A DNA stretch of 45,547 bases, from the NCBI GenBank assembly GCA_020687485.1, contig JAJEQR010000030.1, positions 1-45,547 on the forward strand, in the 5' to 3' direction. Shown one piece after another: positions 16,486 to 24,501 of this stretch. Position numbers and translations under genes: made by a program. This stretch comes from Hominifimenecus microfluidus. Lineage in GTDB: Bacteria > Bacillota > Clostridia > Lachnospirales > Lachnospiraceae. The first letter of the stretch is position 1; the number at the start of each line of letters is the position of its first letter. Below the pieces are notes generated by a model that ran no database searches, had not been told where the DNA came from, and was given only the letters and a program-made list of their open reading frames with translations.

Positions 16486-17838
16486 TTATGAAAGCACGTT
16501 GTAATTCAGGTTATCGTTATCATCCGTATTTTCCAGCGTGTCTGTCGCTTCCACCGTGTTTTCCTGTACATTTTCGGATGTGTTCTCAACGGATGAGAAA
16601 TCGTAATTTTCCTGTACAGTGCGATTCAGTTCTGCATTCGCAGTGAGACTTTCCATCATCTTGCGAAGCATTTCCTCATTTTCCATGGCAACCTGATTCG
16701 CACGGTTTCTCCGGCTGATCTGAAGCTGTGCCTCCAGGCGTTCTCTTTCTGTAATACGGTTCTTCGGTGCAAGCGCATTCTCAATGGCCTTCGCACTGTA
16801 GGAAGTCAGCTTCTGCGCTGCAGAGCTGTTCATAATAGCTGTCATTTCATGGGCTGCATCTTCCTCGATTTCAAGTACTGCAGCCGCATCGGTCAGCAGG
16901 CGATTCGTTGTCTCATTGATATTCTTCAGCAGAACCGCATACTCACCCAGCAGATCCTGATCGTACAGAGTCGGCAGGTTATCCAGCGCCGTGCGGATTC
17001 CCATGGCAATCGTCAGCTGGCTCTCATTATCCATAATCATTGCATACTGCTGATTGAAGAGGCGGATAATACTGGTGGATAAATCGCCGATCTTCCGACC
17101 CATGAGCTCTAGCTTTCTGTCATCCTCACTCAGTTTGCTTCCCGGCTGATTCTGGTAGGCATTCAGGTGTACGTTCGCAAGATTTCCTTCCGGCGTATTC
17201 ATAAATTCCTTCATTTCTATCTCTTGCTGAGCAAGGTCTTCCTTATACTTAGCCAGAGTTGCCTTACTGGAATTAATCGACTGTGTCATACCGTCAATCT
17301 TGCCGTAAGCGATGATAAGATTCTCATAATTCTTCATGTACTCGACACGTTTCTTTATGATCTCCTCACGGGCATCCTGGCGCTGCGGCGGCACATTATC
17401 GCGCAGCAGCAGCAGCCCGGAACTGATTGCATTGATACACCATTCCGCCTGATTCACATAGCCGAACTCTGCCGCTGTTTTCAGCGTATCCGCCGCCTTC
17501 AGCAGGATAGTGTCCAGTTCAGAAACATCATCGAAAATTGTCGGAGCATTCTGGAGCTTAACGATCAGTGCTTTTACGCTCATTCTCATGTTGTCAATCT
17601 GCTCTGGATCAGCAAGGTTCTTATCCTTCATGGTATAGAAATCAACAGCAGAAAGAGAAGCAATAATTTTTTCACCGGTGCTCCGGTTTTTCTCTGCTAC
17701 CTTGCCCGGTGAAATTTCCGCCGAACGGCCGTACAGAATATCTTTTACTCCCTGCTTCGCAGATTCAATGCCGCCCTTTACGGAAGGGATGATCCCCTTC
17801 TTCTCTTCTTTGTTCTTTGCCGTAGGTTTTTTAGGCAT
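16486..17838 (-). CDS. Helical/coiled-coil protein, faintly TelA-like
   Basis: I chose the ATG at 17838 (450 residues, MPKKPTAKN...) because GAGGAGG lies just upstream. An ATG 27 bases earlier lacks a ribosome site. The N-terminus is basic. The rest is predicted almost fully helical, with long charged stretches and segments such as LFNQQYAMIMDNESQL and NINETTNRLLTDAAAV that recall TelA/KlaA-type tellurite-resistance proteins, though not enough to assign the family. The C-terminus is Asn/Glu/Thr-rich. It lies between the orphan 586-residue gene and the small helical gene, with a 12-base gap to the latter. Confidence 0.6.
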   Translation of the reverse strand: MPKKPTAKNKEEKKGIIPSVKGGIESAKQGVKDILYGRSAEISPGKVAEKNRSTGEKIIASLSAVDFYTMKDKNLADPEQIDNMRMSVKALIVKLQNAPTIFDDVSELDTILLKAADTLKTAAEFGYVNQAEWCINAISSGLLLLRDNVPPQRQDAREEIIKKRVEYMKNYENLIIAYGKIDGMTQSINSSKATLAKYKEDLAQQEIEMKEFMNTPEGNLANVHLNAYQNQPGSKLSEDDRKLELMGRKIGDLSTSIIRLFNQQYAMIMDNESQLTIAMGIRTALDNLPTLYDQDLLGEYAVLLKNINETTNRLLTDAAAVLEIEEDAAHEMTAIMNSSAAQKLTSYSAKAIENALAPKNRITERERLEAQLQISRRNRANQVAMENEEMLRKMMESLTANAELNRTVQENYDFSSVENTSENVQENTVEATDTLENTDDNDNLNYNVLS

Positions 17839-17928
17839 TGCTACTTCCTCCTCTATATGTTTCATAAACTTCGTTATTTATCTTTTCCCGTTGCATGTAG
17901 ATGATTGTAGTGCCGCTTTCTATCGGTT

Positions 17929-19689
17929 TTACCTCATCCAATGCATTCCGGGGACATTCATTGCACGCAGCTTCGCCTCCGCTTCCTCTGCCGTCATCTC
18001 AATGCCCTCTGCGGTCAGATGCTCCGGTGTTCCAGCGCTGGCTTTCTTTTGCGATTCTTTCGGGCTTGTCTTGCCCGGATTCGTCAATTTTCCGGTATGC
18101 TGTTTCACGATATCGGTAAATGTCGCCATCACGGATTCTACTTCTTCGGTATTCAGAGATTCCGCCAGATCCGGAATGATTTTCAGCATGGCATCCATGG
18201 CGTCCAGGTACTTCTTATATTCGACCTGCTGTGCCTGCTGGATGGCATTGGTACTTTCTTCATAGACAGAACCTGACGTGCTCACGGAATTCTGAATGCG
18301 AATCGTGAAATACTTTTTGGATTTATCCAGATAATCATTGTATTTCTGCCAGCGTTCCATCAACTCAGAGGACGGATTTTGATCGATTTCCATATAAAGG
18401 AAATTTCCTCCGAAGAGCATTGCGTTCACCGCACGGCACATGGTATCGTAATCCTGTTGACTCTCCGCATCCTGATAAGACTGGTAATAGCTTTCCATAT
18501 ACCGGATATGCTCTCGCGGAAAACTTCGGTTCACTGGTCGCAGAAGCTTCGTCTGCATAACTGCCCAACTGCGTTTTCCGCCGCCGGTATTCAATGCAGG
18601 ATTCATCAGGACAGCCTGGCGGAATGCCTTCTCCGGCCAGAGCATACGCGCTACCGGCTGCAGGCCGGTGTTAGCAAGCCTTACATGGCATTTGGCTTCC
18701 ACCGTTTGCCGATTCAGTGTATGCAGAAAATTCTTCGTATCCTCGGAATTTGCCAGATTCCGCAGGATGACCACACGATCCTGAAAAGCCTTCCATCCTC
18801 CTGTGCTCGTAAGTGCTTCATACAAGGCAACATAAATATCCGTGCGATTTCGCGCATCCGGAAGAAATTTTGCACAGATTTGGTCAATAAAACCGTAATT
18901 CAGTTCTTTTACTGTCATAATCTCTGGAAGATACCACCAGCTGTACAGGATATTCGTATATTCCAGCAGCTCATCATCACTCCAGTTTTCATTTCTCTGG
19001 AAACACACATTGCGCATCAGCGACTGAAGGCGGGCAAAGGTAACAGCATTCAGCTCCACAAAACGGTTATCCAACCGTTGCTTTAAGATCTCAAGGAAAG
19101 GAACCGTCGACCGCCTCCGGATCAGTTCCTCCAGCTCCGGACAGATCGCCTGACCATTCACTGTACGATAGGCAAATACGCCATTCGGATCGATCATAAG
19201 ACGAAGCTGATCTTCCTTTAGCTGCATGGAAGCTCTTATAAGAATGGAATGCTGATTTTCAGGACGGTCAATCAGACGGTTCAGCTGCTTTCTTGACTTA
19301 CTGTCCTGATACAGACGGGAAAAAGCTTCCAGCGAAAAGGTTACAGCTGCCATCCGCCCGGCAGTCTTCGTCATCAGATCCAGCATCCATTGACGCAGTG
19401 CTGTCTCTTCGATTTCTACGCAGTTCTGCCCGGATGGAATCGCAGGAATCTTTGAGAACCAGCCGCTGCTTAATGCGTTATGCTGCTGAACGGAAGATTC
19501 ATCCTTCGCCTTCAGCAGAAATCCCGTATTGAAGAGCTCGACCTCATAGATATAATCATATTTACTTTCTCTTAATTCCATCCAGAGATATGTTCCGGTA
19601 TCCGGATGGAGCATACTGTCTAAATAATATCGCTCTCCTTCGCCTGCAAATACGAAGTAGAACTTCTCATGGGAAGAAAACATTGCCAT
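17929..19689 (-). CDS. Orphan 586-residue operon protein
   Basis: I do not recognise the family. The N-terminal 130 residues look beta-rich and contain aromatic-rich strands (FYFVFAGEGERYYLD, GTYLWMELR). The middle is mixed alpha/beta then mainly helical, with many aromatic and Arg residues, and the last 90 residues form a Ser/Lys/Glu-rich linker and helix. No P-loop, zinc ligands, signal peptide or membrane segment is seen. A GGAGGGG ribosome site lies about eight bases before the ATG. It sits 52 bases after the zinc-ribbon gene in the same operon. Its size and position suggest a core component of the complex, but its role cannot be assigned from sequence. Confidence 0.7.
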   Translation of the reverse strand: MAMFSSHEKFYFVFAGEGERYYLDSMLHPDTGTYLWMELRESKYDYIYEVELFNTGFLLKAKDESSVQQHNALSSGWFSKIPAIPSGQNCVEIEETALRQWMLDLMTKTAGRMAAVTFSLEAFSRLYQDSKSRKQLNRLIDRPENQHSILIRASMQLKEDQLRLMIDPNGVFAYRTVNGQAICPELEELIRRRSTVPFLEILKQRLDNRFVELNAVTFARLQSLMRNVCFQRNENWSDDELLEYTNILYSWWYLPEIMTVKELNYGFIDQICAKFLPDARNRTDIYVALYEALTSTGGWKAFQDRVVILRNLANSEDTKNFLHTLNRQTVEAKCHVRLANTGLQPVARMLWPEKAFRQAVLMNPALNTGGGKRSWAVMQTKLLRPVNRSFPREHIRYMESYYQSYQDAESQQDYDTMCRAVNAMLFGGNFLYMEIDQNPSSELMERWQKYNDYLDKSKKYFTIRIQNSVSTSGSVYEESTNAIQQAQQVEYKKYLDAMDAMLKIIPDLAESLNTEEVESVMATFTDIVKQHTGKLTNPGKTSPKESQKKASAGTPEHLTAEGIEMTAEEAEAKLRAMNVPGMHWMR

Positions 19690-19742
19690 CTCTTTATCCC
19701 CTCCGGCACTTTCTCACTTCGCCGTCAAATCGTATTTTTTCT

Positions 19743-20240
19743 CTACTGGCAGACGGATACCGGTTCCGACTCCGTCTGTGCGGAATCATTCTTCAGTAAG
19801 AGGCGAACCTGCAGCTCATCCTCCAGCCGGAAGCCGACCTGCTGCAACTCTGCCTGCTTCAGGTTCGGAACCTGGGTCGGTACCTGCCATTCCGTACTTC
19901 CCTTCTTAAATGCCAGTGTAACCGGAAGAAACTCCTGATCCGGGATGCGGGCCAGCTTTTGCGGATACCAGAACTCACCGGATGCCAGAATACTTCCCGC
20001 CGCAAAATAAACCGGCGCATGAGACGCCTCCTTCACCAGGCCGTTCTGATCTTTCCACTGATAAGTTACTACGCCAAGCTGCAGGTCATTCAGGTATTCT
20101 TTCTGAAACTCCTTCGCGAACGCCTGGATCTGCGCAACCGACTGATCCAGGTCATCACCTAATATTTCGTATACAGGGAAATGGCAGCGAGGGCACTCAT
20201 CGCCTTCCCAATGATCTTTTCCACAAGCAACACATTTCAT
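19743..20240 (-). CDS. Small zinc-ribbon protein
   Basis: This 165-residue protein begins with a Cys4 ribbon (MKCVACGKDHW...CPRCHFPVYE, residues 1-24). A mainly beta C-terminal domain follows, with a WQVPTQVPN stretch. The ribbon is of the same general CxxC...CxxC type as those on the RCC1/Sel1 proteins but is not the same module. Its ATG overlaps the TAA of the coiled-coil gene upstream (TAATG), implying coupled translation and probably near-equal amounts. A role as adaptor between coiled-coil and other subunits is inference. Confidence 0.75.
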   Translation of the reverse strand: MKCVACGKDHWEGDECPRCHFPVYEILGDDLDQSVAQIQAFAKEFQKEYLNDLQLGVVTYQWKDQNGLVKEASHAPVYFAAGSILASGEFWYPQKLARIPDQEFLPVTLAFKKGSTEWQVPTQVPNLKQAELQQVGFRLEDELQVRLLLKNDSAQTESEPVSVCQ

Positions 20241-22060
20241 TATTTTATACCCTCCAGACTTTGATTGGTCTTGCGAATGTACTGTTCCATCGTCTTATGA
20301 ATATTTTCGATGATATCCTTCATGGTATCCATTAGATCTCCCAGGTTCTCCGCATCAGAATAGTTCCCAATCGGAGACAGTTCAGACAAGCGCTTGGCAT
20401 GTTTCTGCAATGCCTGATGAACATCTTTTAAGATTTTCAGGCGCTGTTCAAGATCAGCCAGTTCGTCCTTGTGCTGCGTCAGTTCTGCGATAGAATGCTG
20501 ATAACTTTCCAATTCGTTCTCGGCCTGAGAAAAGCGAAGCTGCAACACTTCCTGCTCTTCTTTTTTCTGTGCGATCTCAGTATTCTTGGCGTTCAGCTGG
20601 CTTTGCTGTGCTTCCAGCTTCTGCTCCAGCCTCTCACATTCAATCTTCCGATTCTGATATTCTGCGATACGAGCCTCCAGGTTCAGAGCCAGACCCTTCT
20701 GGCTCTTGCCTTCCAGCTGCTGCTCCAGTTCATGAATCTGTTCCTGGAGATGACTTATGTTCTCGCCCATATCGTTAATCTGTCCGTAGGTCTCATTCAG
20801 CTGCTCCGTAACCTGGTGCTGCTCGTCCTCCAGCTTCTTTTTGCGCTGCTCCAGTTCATCTTTCTTTTGCTTATGATCGTCTATCGACATTTCGCAGTTC
20901 CGAATGTCATTCTGCAGCGTGTTATTCTCGTCCTTCAGCTCATGAAGCTTCAGTTCTACGTCTGACTTCTTTTTGGCTTTGGCCGGAAGCTCTGTTTGCT
21001 CAAGCAGCTCCACAGCATGGCTCAGCTCGTGAATTTTCCCTTCCGTTTCTTCCAGTCGGGCATCCAATTCCTCTTTCTGCGCTGTCAGATTCTCCTTCCG
21101 GGAAGCGGCCTCTCCAAGCGCGACCCTAAGCGTCGGAATCGATCGCTCCAGGAAGCTGATTTCCGCCAGCGCTTTTGTGTTATGTTCCTGCAGGGCATTG
21201 GACTCCGCCCTCAGCTCTTCCACTTTTTTGTCCAGCTTCTCCTGCTCCCGGCGCAGATCGTCCGCCTTTTCCTGCAGTTTGTCCCGGCAGGCCGTGTTCA
21301 GATCGACAGCTCCGCTCTGCTGCTTCAGCTCCATTTCCAGGCGCATCGTATCGTCATTGATCGCTGCAAGCTGCTTCTCCTGCTCTGTCTTCTGCTCTGT
21401 CAGCTCTTTCTTCTTCGCTGCCAGCTCTGTGATCTGCGTCCGGCAGGTTTCAGCCGTCTGCTGCAGACGCTGCACTTCCTCTTTTAACGGTGCTTTCTGC
21501 GCCCACAGGCCGTTCAGCTGATCGTGACGCCCGCTTACTTTCTGCTTCAGCTGCTCGAGTTCTTCTTGTTCTTTTCTGATATTTTCTTCCAGCGCGGGAA
21601 GATCGGAAGCTTCCGTTCGAAGGACTTCCAGTTCTCCAGCAAGAGTTCGCTCCTGCTCCTGCAGCCGCTTCATTTTCGCAATGCGCTGCCCGGCTTCCTC
21701 TTTTTCGCTCTGCAGAGTCTTTACACGCTCTGTCAGCGCTTCCAGCTGTGACAGGCTAGCCTCCTCATCACTCGTCTGCGCTTCCAGTTTCGCTTCCAAC
21801 TCCTGATACTCCTTCAGGCGTCTGGCAGTGCCAAGCTCCGCCTCATGGGAAGCATAGATTCGCTGATAAAGCTTCCCCATCCAGATCAAAAGACCTGTCA
21901 GCGCGTCTGCGTCCCGGACAGTGCACTCCTCGACCGACTGGCCGGTTTCTTTCTTAATATCACGGCTGACATTTTGAAGAATGCCAAGGACATCCTCCAG
22001 AGTCAATGCATCCGACGAATGAAACTTCTCCAGATCATCCGCCATTCGTTTTAACTTCAC
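20240..22060 (-). CDS. Long coiled-coil protein
   Basis: The GTG at 22060 (606 residues) has GGAGG ten bases upstream, lying inside the last codons of the Hsp70 gene. An in-frame ATG at 22045 is too far from it. Residues 1-80 form a non-coil helical head. From about 85 to 560 the protein is an almost unbroken heptad-repeat coiled coil rich in Glu, Lys, Gln and Leu, and a short tail follows. There is no ATP-binding cassette, so it is not an SMC protein despite the look. It could be a filament, tether or holdase. GrpE and other Hsp70 partners use long helices, so a partner role for the adjacent Hsp70 is possible but unproven. Confidence 0.85.
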   Translation of the reverse strand: MKLKRMADDLEKFHSSDALTLEDVLGILQNVSRDIKKETGQSVEECTVRDADALTGLLIWMGKLYQRIYASHEAELGTARRLKEYQELEAKLEAQTSDEEASLSQLEALTERVKTLQSEKEEAGQRIAKMKRLQEQERTLAGELEVLRTEASDLPALEENIRKEQEELEQLKQKVSGRHDQLNGLWAQKAPLKEEVQRLQQTAETCRTQITELAAKKKELTEQKTEQEKQLAAINDDTMRLEMELKQQSGAVDLNTACRDKLQEKADDLRREQEKLDKKVEELRAESNALQEHNTKALAEISFLERSIPTLRVALGEAASRKENLTAQKEELDARLEETEGKIHELSHAVELLEQTELPAKAKKKSDVELKLHELKDENNTLQNDIRNCEMSIDDHKQKKDELEQRKKKLEDEQHQVTEQLNETYGQINDMGENISHLQEQIHELEQQLEGKSQKGLALNLEARIAEYQNRKIECERLEQKLEAQQSQLNAKNTEIAQKKEEQEVLQLRFSQAENELESYQHSIAELTQHKDELADLEQRLKILKDVHQALQKHAKRLSELSPIGNYSDAENLGDLMDTMKDIIENIHKTMEQYIRKTNQSLEGIK

Positions 22061-22064
22061 AGAT

Positions 22065-23807
22065 CTATACCTCCGTCAGTTCAAACATATCCTGATAGCT
22101 GCTTAAGCGAATCTCCTCGACGGTACCTGTCTTCACCGCACGGATCAGCAGCGATACAATCTCTGATTCATCCATGCGGAAGCCGAGATTGTGCGCCAGT
22201 CCGAAGCGGCTGGCATTCGGGAACTTTTCTGCGTAATCCTCTGCCAGCTTCTCATAGGCGGCTTCAATCTTTCGCGCCAGCTCCGGCTTGATGACCAGCT
22301 TGTGCTGCTGCTTTCCTTTATCATCGTACCCGATCAGGAAAGATCCCACGCCGCCGGCAGCATTGATAAATTGCTTCGGTTTCTCACCGCCGATCCAGAA
22401 CTCCTGAGAAGCGGATACCACTTCCCGGAAATGAATCGCAAAATTCGGCACCGGTCTCTTATCCGCCGTGTAGGATACCACACCGATTGCGTAGGGAGCC
22501 GTGTGGCGGATGACCATAATCTTATCTGCCAGAAGTGCCGCGCCCATAGCAACGGCGAATTCGCGGTTTTCTCCGAGGTCAAAGGCGAATCGGAGATCAC
22601 CGGTGGAGGAAGCGTCGAAGAACTCCTGGATCTGATTTTGTACCAGGATAAACTTACAGAAACCGCCGACCAGTACGACATGGAACTGATCGTTATTCGA
22701 GCTCTCGTAATCAATCTTCGCGTCATCCATATAGTTCGTCATGTAGCGCAGACACTCATCCAGCTGATCCCGAATAATCGTATTATACGCGCGAGCCAGA
22801 TGCGAGAAGGTAACATTCACCTTCGTCTTTCCGTAGCGAACTGTCGTGAATACCTCCTCGTTCTCTTCCAGCTGAGAAATATCATCGATGCAGTCCTCTA
22901 CCGCATTGTACAGGCGATAGCTGTCTTCCTCACCGGAGGAAGCGCTGCCTCCGGGCGCGCTCTGTCCCTTCAGCTTCCGCTCCAGGTTCGTGTACGCCTT
23001 CCAGAAAATAGGCTCCTTCGGGTCAAGCTCTTCAGGATCTTCAATATCCAGATCTGGGCACTCGGCGACTGCCAGACGGATCACTTTCTCCATGTAGGCA
23101 ATACCAGCATCGCCGATCCGACCGGGATGATTATCACCTACGCCGGTACGCTGCTTTACTTCAATCTCAACCGCTTCCTGATCCTTGCCCTCCGAGCTGA
23201 CCTGCGTCAGCGTCAGATCCAGTGTACCTCCGCCGTAGTCAACGATCAGAACATTCCCCTTCATCGGGTTGCCGGTTGTCTTACGATATTGCCAGGCATA
23301 GTACGCACTCGCGGCTGCCGGTTCGCAGACAACCTGCACCTGATCGGCGAACTTGCTGCAGATATTTTGGAGAATCGAGCGGCCGTCCAGTCGGCCACGA
23401 TCCGCGGCTGCCTTCGTATTCCAGAATTCCGGCACGCAGATCACAAGATTCTCCACTTTCTCTTCGCCGCGTCCAGTCAGAATCTTATGCACCTGCTGTT
23501 CCAGAAAGCGCTCCGTAATGTAGCGGGGTGTGTATTCAGCATCATATCCCCGCTCCTTCAGAATCTCCTGTCGGTTCTCTGTCAGAAGCATCTTGAACGC
23601 TTCAAAACTGGTCGTATCCGCATTGTCGCGCAGTTCTTCCCTGGCTTCGTGGCCAGTCAGAAGATGATCATCTTCATCCAGACACGCAATGGAGGGAACG
23701 GCTTCCGATTCGCTGTGTGTAGGCTTGCACAGCTCGACCAGACCGGTCGCCTTATTATATGTAGAAAAGCTGGAATATGTACTTCCAAGATCCGATCCTA
23801 AATTCAT
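22065..23807 (-). CDS. Hsp70/DnaK-like ATPase
   Basis: The ATG at 23807 (580 residues) is preferred over a GTG at 23816, because AGGTG then lies six bases upstream. Actin-fold ATPase motifs are present: phosphate-1 SDLGSTYSSF (5-14), a Lys near 72 in FKMLLTE corresponding to the DnaK catalytic Lys, phosphate-2 VDYGGGTLDL (189-198), and an adenosine motif LVGGFCKF near residue 345. The last 140 residues after the nucleotide-binding domain are short compared with DnaK, so the substrate domain is divergent. No DnaJ or GrpE gene is nearby. It is the first gene of the operon, and no CIRCE operator was found. It is likely a specialised Hsp70 acting on partners encoded in this locus. Confidence 0.9.
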   Translation of the reverse strand: MNLGSDLGSTYSSFSTYNKATGLVELCKPTHSESEAVPSIACLDEDDHLLTGHEAREELRDNADTTSFEAFKMLLTENRQEILKERGYDAEYTPRYITERFLEQQVHKILTGRGEEKVENLVICVPEFWNTKAAADRGRLDGRSILQNICSKFADQVQVVCEPAAASAYYAWQYRKTTGNPMKGNVLIVDYGGGTLDLTLTQVSSEGKDQEAVEIEVKQRTGVGDNHPGRIGDAGIAYMEKVIRLAVAECPDLDIEDPEELDPKEPIFWKAYTNLERKLKGQSAPGGSASSGEEDSYRLYNAVEDCIDDISQLEENEEVFTTVRYGKTKVNVTFSHLARAYNTIIRDQLDECLRYMTNYMDDAKIDYESSNNDQFHVVLVGGFCKFILVQNQIQEFFDASSTGDLRFAFDLGENREFAVAMGAALLADKIMVIRHTAPYAIGVVSYTADKRPVPNFAIHFREVVSASQEFWIGGEKPKQFINAAGGVGSFLIGYDDKGKQQHKLVIKPELARKIEAAYEKLAEDYAEKFPNASRFGLAHNLGFRMDESEIVSLLIRAVKTGTVEEIRLSSYQDMFELTEV

Positions 23808-23888
23808 CTGATGCACCTGCTTCTATTATTGTTGTAACGATTCAAAGTCCACACATGTTTGTCCCGGCTAACACGCAAAAACAAGACA

Positions 23889-23908
23889 AAGGTGTTGGAC
23901 GACACCTT
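23889..23908 (-). promoter_or_regulatory. Palindrome at the start site of the Hsp70 operon
   Basis: AAGGTGT-TGGACG-ACACCTT has perfect 7-base arms and begins a few bases after the -10 box, so it covers the predicted transcription start. It could be a repressor operator, or a hairpin at the very 5' end of the mRNA that stabilises the transcript. Confidence 0.5.
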
Positions 23909-23910
23909 AA

Positions 23911-23939
23911 ATTTTAGCCCTTGTCCTGTTCCTTGTCAA
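23911..23939 (-). promoter_or_regulatory. Sigma-A-type promoter of the Hsp70/AAA operon
   Basis: On the minus strand TTGACA (23939-23934) is followed after exactly 17 bases by TAAAAT (23916-23911). The predicted start near 23904 leaves a leader of about 95 bases before the Hsp70 gene. This is the only good promoter seen for the nine-gene operon. Confidence 0.75.
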
Positions 23940-24018
23940 TGACATTTCAAACTCTTTTTCAGAAGTATTCTGAATTTTTACAATAATTCGGAACAAACAT
24001 GAAAATAACCCCGTACAT

Positions 24019-24051
24019 GAGAAATGACGCCTTCTGCAGACGTCATTTCTC
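24019..24051. repeat. Perfect 11-base inverted repeat between divergent genes
   Basis: GAGAAATGACG (24019-24029) and CGTCATTTCTC (24041-24051) are exact reverse complements around an 11-base spacer. There is no U-run on either side, so it does not look like an intrinsic terminator. It lies about 80 bases upstream of the Hsp70-operon -35 box and could be a protein-binding site. Apart from this and the promoters, I see nothing else in the 23,817-24,186 gap. Confidence 0.5.
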
Positions 24052-24128
24052 AAAAAGACTAAAAAACATTAATAACGGTTCAGAGCTCCAGGTGATTGCG
24101 GTTTTTTGTAGAAAAATGGATGAAACTG

Positions 24129-24137
24129 TGATAAAAT
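24129..24137 (+). promoter_or_regulatory. Extended -10 promoter for the DUF1294 gene
   Basis: TGATAAAAT is a TGn extended -10 box (TAAAAT at 24132-24137). A weak TTGTAG lies 20 bases upstream. It is about 50 bases before the chosen start codon. Confidence 0.45.
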
Positions 24138-24186
24138 ACGTCCTGTAAATTTAATGAAACCAATTGGAAAGGATAAAAGAAAATAT

Positions 24187-24447
24187 ATGAAATTATGGAT
24201 GATTTACCTTATCATTGTAAATCTGGCAGCGCTTGTCCTGATGTATTCGGATAAACAGCGCGCTATCCGCCATCATTGGCGTATTCCGGAACGCACACTC
24301 TTTCTCTCTGCCATAATCGGCGGCAGTATCGGCGCCATTGCCGGAATGTATCTGTTCCATCACAAGACCAGACACTGGTACTTCGTCATCGGTATGCCCG
24401 CGATTCTCGTGGCGCAGATCGCGGCATGGGTGCTGCTGTTCCGCTAG
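24187..24447 (+). CDS. DUF1294 small membrane protein
   Basis: The ATG at 24187 (86 residues) fits the family start better than one at 24154, which lacks a ribosome site. GGAAAGGA lies about 13 bases upstream. The protein has two or three hydrophobic segments and the DUF1294 signatures YSDKQRAIRHHWRIPERTL, GGSIGAIAGMYLFHHKTRH and WYF. Function is unknown; the family is widespread in bacteria as an inner-membrane protein. An imperfect hairpin (24435-24470; arms GCTGTTCCGCTAGAC and GTCTGGCGAAACAGC) spans the stop codon and may protect or end the transcript. Confidence 0.87.
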   Translation: MKLWMIYLIIVNLAALVLMYSDKQRAIRHHWRIPERTLFLSAIIGGSIGAIAGMYLFHHKTRHWYFVIGMPAILVAQIAAWVLLFR

Positions 24448-24501
24448 ACCGTACTGTCTGGCGAAACAGCAAAGCAATAATCGATAACAACCCCCGATGA
24501 T

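Noticed and set aside
16486-17838. Firm assignment as TelA tellurite-resistance protein
   Set aside because: Only short helical segments look similar, and no diagnostic motif was seen; recorded as a faint resemblance only.
20240-22060. SMC-type ATPase
   Set aside because: There is no Walker A or signature motif at either end; it is only a long coiled coil.
22191-23801. A 536-codon open frame on the plus strand opposite the Hsp70 gene
   Set aside because: The Hsp70 frame has clear family motifs and a ribosome site, while the opposite frame has no recognisable domain or start signal and reflects codon bias.
23817-24186. CIRCE (HrcA) operator upstream of the Hsp70 gene
   Set aside because: No TTAGCACTC-N9-GAGTGCTAA-like sequence is present; the palindromes there have different sequences.
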